A stretch of 62,353 nucleotides of DNA from an uncultured Oscillospiraceae bacterium. Lineage in GTDB: Bacteria > Bacillota > Clostridia > Oscillospirales > Oscillospiraceae. A program made the translations under genes and the position numbers. Below, piece after piece: positions 14,052-22,999 of this stretch. The stretch is taken from NCBI GenBank assembly GCA_934561515.1, contig CAKTGM010000008.1, positions 1 to 62,353 on the forward strand, written 5' to 3'. The notes under the pieces are model-generated. The model ran no database searches and had not been told where the DNA came from. It was given only the letters and a program-made list of their open reading frames with translations. Position 1 is the stretch's first letter. Each line of letters opens with the position of its first letter.

Positions 14052-14939
14052 ATGACTCATCCTTATAAAACGCGCGAGGGAGGCGCAACGGTCACGGTTT
14101 TTGTGCCGTATGACTGCCGCAACCACTGCCCCTTCTGCGTCAACAAACAGGAGTATGCCAATGCCGAGGGCTTCAGCGTGGAGGCGATCCTCAAGAGCAT
14201 TGCCGTGATGGATAAGCTTACCCCGTACTGCGACTTTGTCTTTACCGGCGGCGAGCCGTTTGCGGAGCTCGCCTCCCTGCAGCGGATGCTCGACGCGGTG
14301 CCCGGGACCCACAAGGTGTATATCAACACGACCTTCCCCGTGCAGCCGGGGTGCAGCGCCGAGGAGATGATCGCCTTCACCGAGCGCAACCGCGACAAGA
14401 TCACCTGCATCAATGTCTCCCGCCACCTGACGAAATATGTCGAGGAATCGCCCGACGAGATCGTGGCGCGCATCGCCACGAGAAAGCGCGTGAACTGCGT
14501 GCTCTACATGGACTATCCCGCCGACGAGCTGGAGGAATACGCCGATCGCTGGCGCAAGTACGATATCCCCGTGCAGTTCCGCTACGACTACACCGAGACC
14601 ACGCCCGAAAACCTCTATCAGGAGGAGGGCGACCGTATTCTGGCCGACCTCAGAAAGCGCTTCACCTACAAGGGGCTTGACGGCTGCCGGATGCGCAACG
14701 GCTACCACTTCGACTACAAGGGCCTGCACATGACCTACCACAAGACCCTGCCCTACTCCACCATCGTGGAGACGGACGAAAACGGCGTGACCTACGATAT
14801 CCTCTACGATATCCTCATCAAGCAGAACGGCGATATCCATTCCGACTGGACGGGCGTGAAGCTCGATGTGGAAAAGTACCGCGCTGTCACCTTCGAGCCT
14901 TACGATCTGCGCGTTTTGGAGGGCACCATCGATTTCTGA
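14052..14939 (+). CDS. Radical SAM protein at the head of the Moco gene cluster
   Basis: The 295-residue protein has C22, C26 and C29 in the CX3CX2C pattern (DCRNHCPFC) that binds the radical SAM [4Fe-4S] cluster, followed by the FTGGEPF motif. It lacks the C-terminal second cluster of MoaA, so it is not a second GTP cyclase. It has no recognisable extended domain. It ends 17 bp before mogA, with a GGAGGGG ribosome site in the gap, so the two are probably co-transcribed. That suggests a part in molybdopterin or molybdoenzyme biology, but the reaction is unknown. The ATG at 14052 is preceded by AGAGGACGGAC, about 10 bases away. Confidence 0.85.
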   Translation: MTHPYKTREGGATVTVFVPYDCRNHCPFCVNKQEYANAEGFSVEAILKSIAVMDKLTPYCDFVFTGGEPFAELASLQRMLDAVPGTHKVYINTTFPVQPGCSAEEMIAFTERNRDKITCINVSRHLTKYVEESPDEIVARIATRKRVNCVLYMDYPADELEEYADRWRKYDIPVQFRYDYTETTPENLYQEEGDRILADLRKRFTYKGLDGCRMRNGYHFDYKGLHMTYHKTLPYSTIVETDENGVTYDILYDILIKQNGDIHSDWTGVKLDVEKYRAVTFEPYDLRVLEGTIDF

Positions 14940-14956
14940 GAAGCGGAGGGGCAAGC

Positions 14957-15436
14957 ATGAGCTACCGTGCGGCAGTCATCACCGTCAGCGACCGCGCATC
15001 TGCGGGCGTGTACGAGGACAAAAGCGGCCCCGCCCTGTGCGCGATGCTGCGCGAGGCGGGCTATGAGATCGCACATACGGCCATCGTGCCGGACGAGCAG
15101 GAGCGCATCTCGGATGCGCTCATCCGCTGCGCGGACGAGGAGGGGATCGACCTCATCCTCACGACCGGCGGCACGGGCCTTTCCCCGCGCGATGTGACGC
15201 CCGAGGCGACGCGCGCGGTGCTCGAGCGCGAGATCCCCGCGATCGCGCAGGCGATGCTCTTCTACAGCCTCCCCATTACGCCGCACGCCATGCTCTCGCG
15301 CGCGGCGGCGGGCACGCGCGGCGGCAGCCTGATCGTCAACCTGCCCGGCTCTGAAAAGGGAGCGCGCGAAAACCTCACCGCCATCCTCGGCGCGCTGGGC
15401 CACGGGCTCAGAATGCTCGGCGGCGAGGGCCATTGA
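14957..15436 (+). CDS. mogA: Molybdopterin adenylyltransferase (MogA/MoaB family)
   Basis: The 159-residue product has the MoaB/MogA fold hallmarks: AVITVSDRAS at the N-terminus, TTGGTGLSPRDVTPEA in the middle with the molybdopterin-binding TGGTG loop, and the INLPGS-type segment as IVNLPGSEKG. It activates molybdopterin by adenylylation before metal insertion by MoeA. At this length it is the single-domain form. It follows the radical SAM gene by 17 bp and is closed by a strong terminator, so these two genes form a unit separate from moaA-moaC. MoaB and MogA are hard to tell apart by eye; the symbol is the best guess. Confidence 0.9.
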   Translation: MSYRAAVITVSDRASAGVYEDKSGPALCAMLREAGYEIAHTAIVPDEQERISDALIRCADEEGIDLILTTGGTGLSPRDVTPEATRAVLEREIPAIAQAMLFYSLPITPHAMLSRAAAGTRGGSLIVNLPGSEKGARENLTAILGALGHGLRMLGGEGH

Positions 15437-15456
15437 GCAAAAAAACAAGAGACGAA

Positions 15457-15489
15457 CCGCCCCGGCGCAGCAGCGCCGGGGCGGTTTTT
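15457..15489 (+). terminator. Rho-independent terminator after mogA
   Basis: CCGCCCCGGCGC (15457-15468) and GCGCCGGGGCGG (15473-15484) form a 12-bp stem followed by five T. Confidence 0.95.
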
Positions 15490-15575
15490 GTATCCTGCGG
15501 GGCGGAATAATTCATGGAAAAAACCGATAACGGCAAAAAGGGCTGAAAATTTGTCAGCCGGGCTTTCGAAAAGTA

Positions 15576-15604
15576 TTGCGGTAAAGCGTTATCTTTGCTA
15601 AAAT
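15576..15604 (+). promoter_or_regulatory. Promoter of moaA
   Basis: TTGCGG (15576-15581), a 17-base spacer and TAAAAT (15599-15604) precede moaA by about 30 bp. The -10 box lies inside a ModE-like palindrome. Confidence 0.6.
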
Positions 15605-15610
15605 ATAACC
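15587..15610. promoter_or_regulatory. ModE-like operator overlapping the moaA -10 box
   Basis: CGTTAT (15587-15592), 12 bases, ATAACC (15605-15610) differs by one base from the CGNTAT-N12-ATANCG layout of the E. coli modA operator. Binding here would block moaA transcription. No modE gene is in the window, so the regulator is not identified. Confidence 0.4.
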
Positions 15611-15634
15611 ACTACAAAAAAGCGGGGGAACGCG

Positions 15635-16576
15635 ATGCGAGACAGCTTTGCAAGAGAAATTACATATCTGCGCATCAGCATCACGGACCGCTGCAACTAC
15701 CGCTGCCGCTACTGTATGCCGGAGGAAGGCGTGGAAAAGCGCGCGCACGCGGACATCTGCTCGCTCGAAGAGCTGCGGGATATGGCTGCGGCGGCTGTGC
15801 GCTGCGGCGTGAAAAAAATCCGCGTCACGGGCGGCGAGCCGCTCGTGCGGCGCAGCGCGGTCGATTTCTGCCGGATGCTCGCGGAAATTCCGGGCGTTGA
15901 AGAGCTGTGCCTCACGACGAACGGCAGCCTGCTTGCAGAGCGGGCGGCGGCACTGCGCGAAGCGGGCGTCACGCGCCTTAACATCAGCCTCGACACGCTG
16001 AAGGAGGAGCGCTTCCGCGCCGTTACGCGCACCGGGACGCTTCGGGACGTGCTGGATGGCATCGAGGCGGCCGAGCGCGCGGGCTTTGAGAAGATCAAGC
16101 TCAACTGCGTGCTGCTCGGCGGCGTCAACGACGATGAGATCGCCGACTTTGCCGCCCTGACGCGCGAGCACGACTGGCAGGTGCGCTTCATCGAGCGGAT
16201 GCCGATGGGCTGCGGCAGGGACTTTGGGACCTATCTCCCCGCGCGGACGGTTTTGGAGCGCTGCCCGGAGCTGGAGGCTGTTTCGCACGACGGCGTAGCC
16301 GTATGCTGCCGCTTTCCCGGCGCGAAGGGAACCGTCGGGCTGATCGCCCCGATGAGCCACGCCTTTTGCGGTGAATGCAGCCGCATCCGCATCACGGCGG
16401 ACGGAAAATTGAAGCCGTGCCTGCATTCGGGAGCGGAAATTCCCCTGCGGGGCTTATCCGGCGAGGCGCTGGAAGCGGCCATCCGCCGCGGCATTCTGAT
16501 GAAGCCCGCGCGCCACCACATGGACGAGACGGGCGAAACGGAAACACAGCGCGGTATGTTTGAGATCGGAGGGTGA
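15635..16576 (+). CDS. moaA: GTP 3',8-cyclase MoaA
   Basis: The 313-residue protein carries both MoaA iron-sulfur sites: the N-terminal radical SAM CX3CX2C in DRCNYRCRYC and the C-terminal FCGECSRIR...PCL cluster that holds GTP. RVTGGEPL is present, and the protein ends in GG, needed in MoaA for activity. It converts GTP to 3',8-cyclo-GTP, the first step of molybdopterin synthesis, together with MoaC, whose gene overlaps it by four bases (GTGA). A GCGGGGG site precedes the ATG. Length is typical of the family. Confidence 0.96.
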   Translation: MRDSFAREITYLRISITDRCNYRCRYCMPEEGVEKRAHADICSLEELRDMAAAAVRCGVKKIRVTGGEPLVRRSAVDFCRMLAEIPGVEELCLTTNGSLLAERAAALREAGVTRLNISLDTLKEERFRAVTRTGTLRDVLDGIEAAERAGFEKIKLNCVLLGGVNDDEIADFAALTREHDWQVRFIERMPMGCGRDFGTYLPARTVLERCPELEAVSHDGVAVCCRFPGAKGTVGLIAPMSHAFCGECSRIRITADGKLKPCLHSGAEIPLRGLSGEALEAAIRRGILMKPARHHMDETGETETQRGMFEIGG

Positions 16577-17067
16577 AGCGCTTGGAGCTGACGCATTTTA
16601 ACGAGCAGGGCCGCGCCCGCATGGTGGACGTGAGCGAAAAGGCGCAGACCTTCCGCGTGGCGCGCGCCGAGGCGACGGTCTGCATGGCGAAGGAGACGAT
16701 GGACAAGATCAGGGAAGGCTCCATCGGCAAGGGCGACGTGCTGGCGGTCGCGCAGGTCGCGGGCATTATGGCCGCAAAGAAGAACAGTGAGCTCATCCCG
16801 ATGTGCCACCCGCTGCTGCTGACAAAGGTGGATATCTCGTTTTCGATCGAGGATACCGCGCTGCACATTTTAAGCGAGGTGCGCTGCCGCGGCGAAACGG
16901 GCGTTGAGATGGAAGCGCTCACGGCGGTGAGCGTGGCGGCGCTCACGGTGTACGATATGTGCAAGGCTGTGCAGCGCGATATGACGATCACCGGCGTGCA
17001 CCTTCTCTACAAAGAGGGCGGCAAGAGCGGCGTTTACGAAGCGGAGGGAGAAACATGGCGGAAGTGA
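16573..17067 (+). CDS. moaC: Cyclic pyranopterin monophosphate synthase MoaC
   Basis: The 164-residue protein shows the MoaC motifs ARMVDVSEK, AAKKNSELIPMCHPL, and GETGVEMEALTAVSVAAL with the final KAVQRDM. MoaC rearranges the MoaA product into cyclic pyranopterin monophosphate. The GTG start overlaps the moaA stop (GTGA) and is preceded by GGAGG, a sign of translational coupling. The MOSC gene starts inside its last codons. Confidence 0.96.
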   Translation: MKRLELTHFNEQGRARMVDVSEKAQTFRVARAEATVCMAKETMDKIREGSIGKGDVLAVAQVAGIMAAKKNSELIPMCHPLLLTKVDISFSIEDTALHILSEVRCRGETGVEMEALTAVSVAALTVYDMCKAVQRDMTITGVHLLYKEGGKSGVYEAEGETWRK

Positions 17068-17489
17068 CCGCGGTCAACATCAGCAGAGAAAAGGGCGTGC
17101 GCAAGGAGAGCGTACCCTATATCGACTTAAAGCTGCGCCACGGCATCGTGGGCGACGCCCACGCGGGCGACTGGCACCGCCAGATCAGTTTGCTTGCCGA
17201 CGAAAGCGTGGATACGATGCGAAAGGTCTGTCCCATTGAGCTGGATGCGGGCATTTTCGCTGAGAACATCAACACGCGCGGCATCACGCTCAAGACGCTG
17301 CCCGTCGGCACGCATCTGCGCGTGGGCGAAACGGAGCTTGCCGTCACGCAGATCGGCAAGCAGTGCCACAACGACTGCGCGATCAAGAAGGCAACGGGCA
17401 AATGCGTCATGCCGACCGAGGGCATCTTTGCCATCGTGGTCAAAGAGGGCCGCGTGCGCGCGGGCGATACGATCGAGGTGCTCAAATGA
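17055..17489 (+). CDS. MOSC domain protein
   Basis: A 144-residue single-domain MOSC protein. The ATG at 17055 lies inside the moaC end behind GCGGAGGG. Family features are GIVGDAHAG near the N-terminus, the ISLL strand, FAENINTRG, and the conserved cysteine in IGKQCHNDCAI. MOSC domains are the C-terminal part of Moco sulfurases and related enzymes and move or bind sulfur or molybdopterin. Small stand-alone MOSC genes in Moco operons of anaerobes are common, and their exact task is not settled. It overlaps the moeA-like gene by ATGA, so the four genes moaA to moeA-like are one operon. Confidence 0.92.
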   Translation: MAEVTAVNISREKGVRKESVPYIDLKLRHGIVGDAHAGDWHRQISLLADESVDTMRKVCPIELDAGIFAENINTRGITLKTLPVGTHLRVGETELAVTQIGKQCHNDCAIKKATGKCVMPTEGIFAIVVKEGRVRAGDTIEVLK

Positions 17490-18505
17490 AGCTCATCAGA
17501 ACAGAAGACGCGGTAGGTCATGTGCTTTGCCACGACCTGACGCAGATTATCAAGGACGAATACAAGGACGCGCGCTTCCGCAAGGGTCATGTCGTGACAG
17601 AGGAGGACATTCCGGTGCTGCTCCGCATGGGAAAGGAGCATCTCTACGTCTGGGAGATGACAGGCGGCATGGTGCACGAAAACGACGCGGCGGAGCGGCT
17701 CCTCGCCCTCTGCGGGCAGGAGAATATGCTCCGCAGCGAGGTGAAGGAGGGCAAGATCGAACTGAAAGCCGCCTGCGACGGCGTGTTTCTTGTCGACTCT
17801 TCGCGCCTTGTCGCCGTGAACAGTCAGGACGAGGTGATGATCGCCACGCGCAAGGGCGGTACAGCCGTGCGCGAGGGCGACAAGCTTGCGGGGATGCGCG
17901 TCATCCCGCTCATCATCGAGGAGGAAAAGCTCCAACGAGCGGAAGCGGCGGCGGGGAAAGCGCCGCTCCTTGCGCTCAGGCCCTTCGTGCGAAAGACTGC
18001 CTGCATCGTCGCCACCGGCAGCGAGGTGAAAAAGGGTCTCATTCAGGATACCTTCACGCCCGTCGTCATCGACAAGCTCAAGGCCTACGGCATCGAAACG
18101 CTCGAGGTCGTCTGCTCCGGCGACGGGGTGGAGAACGTGCGCGATGCGGTGCTTGCCATGCGTGAGAAGAAGCCCGACATGATCCTCTGCACCGGCGGCA
18201 TGAGCGTCGACCCCGACGACAACACGCCGGGCGGCATCCGCGCCGCGGGCGCGGGCATCGTCGCCTACGGCGCGCCGGTGCTGCCGGGGGCAATGTTCCT
18301 GCTCGGCTATTTTGAAGACGGCACGCCCGTCATGGGTCTGCCCGGCTGCGTGATGTACGCGGGCGCGACGGTCTTCGACCTCATTTTGCCGCGCGTTGCG
18401 GCCGATGTGCCCGTCACGCGCGCGGATATTGCCGCGATGGGCGAGGGCGGGCTGTGCCTTGGCTGCAAGCCCTGCCGCTATCCCCTGTGTCCGTTTGGAA
18501 AGTAA
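17486..18505 (+). CDS. MoeA-like molybdopterin-binding protein
   Basis: From the ATG overlapping the MOSC stop (ATGA) the product is 339 residues, shorter than standard MoeA at about 400. The opening VGHVLCHDLTQII and the MPT-binding domain with IVATGSEV, DMILCTGGMSVDPDD and a PGAMFLLGY segment mark the MoeA/MoaB fold. It would act in inserting molybdate or tungstate into adenylylated molybdopterin. The tail is unusual: CLGCKPCRYPLC packs four cysteines into twelve residues at the C-terminus, a possible metal or cluster site. The canonical MoeA domain IV seems to be missing. A terminator-like hairpin follows. Confidence 0.85.
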   Translation: MKLIRTEDAVGHVLCHDLTQIIKDEYKDARFRKGHVVTEEDIPVLLRMGKEHLYVWEMTGGMVHENDAAERLLALCGQENMLRSEVKEGKIELKAACDGVFLVDSSRLVAVNSQDEVMIATRKGGTAVREGDKLAGMRVIPLIIEEEKLQRAEAAAGKAPLLALRPFVRKTACIVATGSEVKKGLIQDTFTPVVIDKLKAYGIETLEVVCSGDGVENVRDAVLAMREKKPDMILCTGGMSVDPDDNTPGGIRAAGAGIVAYGAPVLPGAMFLLGYFEDGTPVMGLPGCVMYAGATVFDLILPRVAADVPVTRADIAAMGEGGLCLGCKPCRYPLCPFGK

Positions 18506-18509
18506 AATA

Positions 18510-18533
18510 TCGCGCCTGCGGGCGCGACATTTT
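18510..18533 (+). terminator. Hairpin between the moeA-like gene and modA
   Basis: TCGCGCC (18510-18516) pairs with GGCGCGA (18521-18527), followed by CATTTTA. It may be a partial terminator separating the moa and mod units. Confidence 0.55.
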
Positions 18534-18539
18534 AGAGCA

Positions 18540-18564
18540 TCGCTATCTATTTCAAGAATAGCGA
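18540..18564. promoter_or_regulatory. ModE-like palindrome upstream of modA
   Basis: TCGCTAT (18540-18546) and ATAGCGA (18558-18564) form a perfect 7-bp inverted repeat separated by 11 bases, 29 bp before the modA ATG. The half-site matches the CGNTAT half of known ModE operators. A transcript hairpin is the alternative. Confidence 0.45.
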
Positions 18565-18593
18565 AAATGAATGTTGAAAGGATGTATCCCGAG

Positions 18594-19442
18594 ATGAAAA
18601 AACTGTTGTCTCTGCTCCTTGCCCTCTCGCTCGTGCTTGCCCTGACTGCCTGCGGCAGCAAGGATGACGGCGCGAACGACGCCGACACGCAGGATGATGC
18701 GGCCGAGCCGGTCGAGCTGATCGTCTTCGCCGCCGCTTCCATGACCGAAACGCTCAATGAGATCGCCGGGATGTACAAGGAGGTCGCGCCGGACGTCACG
18801 CTCACCTTTAATTTTGATTCCTCCGGCAAGCTCCTCACCCAGATCAGCGAGGGCGCGGACTGCGACCTCTTCATCTCCGCCGCGCCCAAGCAGATGAACG
18901 CGATGGACGGCAGCCTCATCGGCGACACGGAGAAGAACCCCGACGGCCTCGACCTCATCGTGACCGACAGCCGCGTTGACCTTCTGGAAAACAAGGTGAC
19001 GCTCGCCGTTCCCGAGGGCAATCCCAAGGGCATTGAGAGCTTTGACCAGCTTGCGCAGCTCCTGAAAAGCGGCGATGTGCTGCTCGCCATCGGCAACAGC
19101 GACGTGCCCGTCGGCCAGTACACGCAGAAGATCTTTGCCTACTACGGCCTTGACGAAGCGGCCATGACCGGCTGCCTCACCTACGGCAACAACGTCAAGG
19201 AGGTCACGACGCAGGTGAGCGAGGCTGCCGCCGACTGCGGCATCATCTACGCGACCGACGCCTTCTCCGCGGGTCTCGAGGTCGTGGACAGCGCCACGGC
19301 CGGGATGTGCGGTCAGGTCATCTATCCCGCCGCCGTGCTCAAGGGCGAAAAGGAAGAGGCCGCCCGCGCGTTCCTCGCCTATCTTGAGACCGATGCCGCG
19401 ATGACCGTCTTCGAGCGCGTCGGCTTCAGCGCGGTTTACTAA
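18594..19442 (+). CDS. modA: Molybdate ABC transporter substrate-binding lipoprotein ModA
   Basis: The 282-residue protein has a lipoprotein signal with LTAC as lipobox (cysteine near residue 19), an acidic linker, then the ModA core: LIVFAAASMTETL at the start, FDSSGKL, DLFISAAPKQM and later GNSDVPVGQYT, the residues that hold tetrahedral molybdate or tungstate. The ATG at 18594 is chosen because it gives a clean signal peptide and lies 11 bases after AAAGGA. It delivers oxyanion to ModBC, encoded next. Specificity between molybdate and tungstate cannot be told by eye. Confidence 0.93.
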   Translation: MKKLLSLLLALSLVLALTACGSKDDGANDADTQDDAAEPVELIVFAAASMTETLNEIAGMYKEVAPDVTLTFNFDSSGKLLTQISEGADCDLFISAAPKQMNAMDGSLIGDTEKNPDGLDLIVTDSRVDLLENKVTLAVPEGNPKGIESFDQLAQLLKSGDVLLAIGNSDVPVGQYTQKIFAYYGLDEAAMTGCLTYGNNVKEVTTQVSEAAADCGIIYATDAFSAGLEVVDSATAGMCGQVIYPAAVLKGEKEEAARAFLAYLETDAAMTVFERVGFSAVY

Positions 19443-19514
19443 AATGAAACGCCGCACCTGCGGCGGGTGTAGAGATCGCCTGATCTCTGCAACCCTTCTA
19501 CATGGGAGGTCACA
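19443..19514 (+). other. Two hairpins between modA and modB
   Basis: CGCCGC/GCGGCG and a longer GGGT...AGAGATC/GATCTCT...ACCC stem fill the gap. Neither has a T-run. They may protect the modA message or set the modA:modBC ratio. Confidence 0.5.
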
Positions 19515-20203
19515 ATGGACTGGTATCCTCTCTGGAACTCGCTGCGCATCGCGGCGATCTCTACGGTCATCATTTTCTTTGCGGGCATTTTTGCCGCCTA
19601 TTATATTGCGAGGCTCCCGCGGCTTATAAAAGGCGCGCTTGACGTGATCCTGACGCTGCCGCTCGTGCTGCCGCCCACGGTCGTGGGCTATCTTCTGCTG
19701 CGCGTGCTCGGCCCAAAGCGCGTCGTCGGCGCGTGGGTGCTCGAGACCTTCGGCGTGAAGATGGTCATGAACTGGTGGTCGGCCATCTTTGCAACGGCGG
19801 TCGTCATCTTCCCGCTGATGTACCGCACGGTGCGCGGCGCGTTCGAATCCTTTGACGAAACGCTCGCCTATTCGGGGCAGACGCTGGGGCTTTCGAACGC
19901 CTACATCTTCTGGCGCATCCGTATGCCCTACTGCCGGCAGGGCGTGCTGGCGGGGACGGTGCTGGCCTTTGCCCGCGCGCTCGGCGAATACGGCGCGACG
20001 AGCATGATCGCAGGCTACACGCCCGGCAAGACCGCGACCATCTCCACGACGGTCTACCAGCTCTGGCAGACAAACAACGACGCGCTTGCGACGAAGTGGG
20101 TCATGGTCAACATGGCCATCTCCGCCGTTGTGCTGCTGACGGTCAATATGCTCGAACGGCGCGATTTTCTGAGCGAGGCGGGAAGAAAAAGGAGGGGCGG
20201 CCG

Positions 20204-20207
<4 letters not shown>
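19515..20207 (+). CDS. modB: Molybdate ABC transporter permease ModB
   Basis: The 230-residue membrane protein has about five to six helices and the ABC permease EAA-type loop ALGEYGATSMIAG, with the LPLVLPPTVVGY segment typical of ModB. A GGGAGG site supports the ATG at 19515. Its stop overlaps the modC start by ATGA. It forms the channel for molybdate or tungstate with ModC. Confidence 0.94.
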
Positions 20208-21232
<1,025 letters not shown>

Positions 21233-21243
21233 CGAAATATGCC

Positions 21244-21287
21244 GCAGGGAGGAAGCGGGGACAGCCCCCGTTTCCTCCCTGCTTTTT
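21244..21287 (+). terminator. Rho-independent terminator of modABC
   Basis: GCAGGGAGGAA and the CGGGG extension pair with CCCCG and TTCCTCCCTGC around ACAGC, followed by five T. Confidence 0.92.
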
Positions 21288-21336
21288 GCGAAAAAACGAA
21301 TACAAAACGTAATATTTTGCCGAAATATAACGGAAA

Positions 21337-21372
21337 GCGGCGGCCGGAACAGGAAAAAGTTCCGGCCGCCGC
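21337..21372 (-). terminator. Terminator of malQ
   Basis: A perfect 14-bp stem (21337-21350 with 21359-21372) lies 10 bp past the malQ stop. On the minus strand it is followed by TTTCCGTTATATTT. Confidence 0.8.
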
Positions 21373-21382
21373 TGATATATTC

Positions 21383-22867
21383 TTACAGCCGCCCGTAGAT
21401 GCGGCTCGTCTCGCGGATGCGCCCGGCGAGCGCTTCGCTCGCCTCCCCCGGAAGCAAACGCCACTGCCAGTTGCCGCTTGCTGTGCCGGGGGTATTCATG
21501 CGGCAGCCCGCGCCGAGCGCGAGCCAGTCCTGCATCTGCGCGATGAAAAGACGGCTCTCGCAGCTCATGCCGCCGCGGATGATGCCCTCGCAGAAGCCCT
21601 CTTCGTCATTTAGCCCGAGGTAGGTCTTTGCAAAGGCAAGCTCGCCCTCGTCCGCCTCCTCGCGCCAGAGGGCGAGGGGGGCATTGTCGTGCGTGCCGGT
21701 GTAGCAGACGCTGTTCTCCCCGCAGTTGTGGGGCAGGTAGTCGCTGAGCGATTTGGGATCAAAGGCGAATTCGAGCACCTTCATGCCGGGGAGCTTTGAC
21801 GCTTCGAGCAGCGCCGTGACCTCCTCCGAGGGCGCGCCGAGGTCCTCGGCGATGAAGTCGAGACCCTGAAACCAACCCGTCAGCACGCCGACGAGCGCCA
21901 TGCCGGGGCCCTTGACCCAATGACCGCCTTTCGCGGTCGTTTCGCCGTAGGGCACGGCCCAATAGCTCGCAAAGCCGCGAAAATGGTCGATGCGCAGCAC
22001 GTCGCAGAGCTTCTGCGCCCCGCCGACACGCCGGATCCACCAGCCGTAGCCGTCGCGCGCCATGGCGGCATAGTCGTAGAGCGGGTTGCCCCAGAGCTGC
22101 CCGTCGGCGCTGAAATAGTCGGGAGGGACGCCCGCGACCTCGGTGGGACGGCCCTGCGGGTCGAGGCGGAACATTTCCGGCGCCGCCCACACGTCGGCGG
22201 AGTCCATCGCGGTGTAGATGGGGAGGTCGCCGATGATGCGGATGCCGAGCGCGTGCACATAGTCCCTGAGCGCCGCCCACTGGCGGAAAAAGAGAAACTG
22301 GATGTAGGTGAAAAGCTCTGTGTCCTCGCGCAGCAGCTCACGGTAATGCGCGATGACCCCGGCGCTCTTGCGCAGGCGGATGTCCTCGTCCCACTCGCTC
22401 CACAGCTTCATGTGGAAGTGGCGCTTGAGCGCCATGAAGAACGCATAGTCCGGCAGCCAGTGCGCGTTTTCCGCTTCAAAGGCCGCGACAGCCTCGCGGT
22501 CGCGCGCAAAGCCGCGCGCCTTGGCCGTTTCGAGCAGCGAAAAGCGGTTTTCATAGAGCCTGCCGTAGTCGACGCGGCGGGGGTCTGCGCCCCAGCCGCG
22601 CCCGTCTGCTTCCTCGCGCGTCAAAAGGCCGTCCTCCACGAGCAGGTCAAGGTCGATGAAGTAGGGGTTGCCCGCAAAGGAGGAAAAGCTCTGGTACGGC
22701 GAGTCGCCGCAGCCCGTCGGCCCGAGCGGCAGGAGCTGCCAGTATTTCTGGCCCGCGGCGGCAAGAAAATCGGCAAAGTCATAGGCGGCCTTGCCCATCG
22801 TGCCGATGCCGTGGGGAGAGGGCAGCGCGGAGAGCGGCAGCAGAATGCCGGCGGAGCGTTCGATCAA
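21383..22867 (-). CDS. malQ: 4-alpha-glucanotransferase (amylomaltase) MalQ
   Basis: The 494-residue GH77 enzyme moves glucan chains between maltodextrins in the cytoplasm. It shows the family landmarks GILLPLSALPSPHGIG, YWQLLPLGPTGCGDSPYQS, the nucleophile region RIDHFRGFASYW, the acid/base region IAEDLGAPS and CYTGTHDNAPL. The start is best placed at the TTG at 22867, preceded by GAAGGGA. Earlier in-frame starts would run through the leader hairpin. It is transcribed alone, leftward, from a promoter at 22951-22979. Its glycogen-related partners are not in the window. Confidence 0.94.
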   Translation of the reverse strand: MIERSAGILLPLSALPSPHGIGTMGKAAYDFADFLAAAGQKYWQLLPLGPTGCGDSPYQSFSSFAGNPYFIDLDLLVEDGLLTREEADGRGWGADPRRVDYGRLYENRFSLLETAKARGFARDREAVAAFEAENAHWLPDYAFFMALKRHFHMKLWSEWDEDIRLRKSAGVIAHYRELLREDTELFTYIQFLFFRQWAALRDYVHALGIRIIGDLPIYTAMDSADVWAAPEMFRLDPQGRPTEVAGVPPDYFSADGQLWGNPLYDYAAMARDGYGWWIRRVGGAQKLCDVLRIDHFRGFASYWAVPYGETTAKGGHWVKGPGMALVGVLTGWFQGLDFIAEDLGAPSEEVTALLEASKLPGMKVLEFAFDPKSLSDYLPHNCGENSVCYTGTHDNAPLALWREEADEGELAFAKTYLGLNDEEGFCEGIIRGGMSCESRLFIAQMQDWLALGAGCRMNTPGTASGNWQWRLLPGEASEALAGRIRETSRIYGRL

Positions 22868-22886
22868 GGGACGTCCCTTCTTTCTT

Positions 22887-22926
22887 AAAAAAGTCGCGCC
22901 CGCTGCGCAGAAAAAGCGCAGCGGGG
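22887..22926 (-). terminator. Terminator-like hairpin in the malQ leader
   Basis: On the minus strand CCCGCTGCGC and GCGCAGCGGG form a 10-bp stem followed at six bases by six T, all between the malQ promoter and its start codon. It may attenuate malQ, or end transcripts coming from asd. Confidence 0.55.
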
Positions 22927-22950
22927 CACGGTTTGCGTCTGCTGAGGGGC

Positions 22951-22979
22951 AGTATAGCATGAAATGATGGATTTGTCAG
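22951..22979 (-). promoter_or_regulatory. Promoter of malQ
   Basis: On the minus strand CTGACA (22974-22979) and TATACT (22951-22956) are 17 bp apart, between asd and malQ. Confidence 0.6.
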
Positions 22980-22999
22980 CGAAAAAACGGGAAAATATC

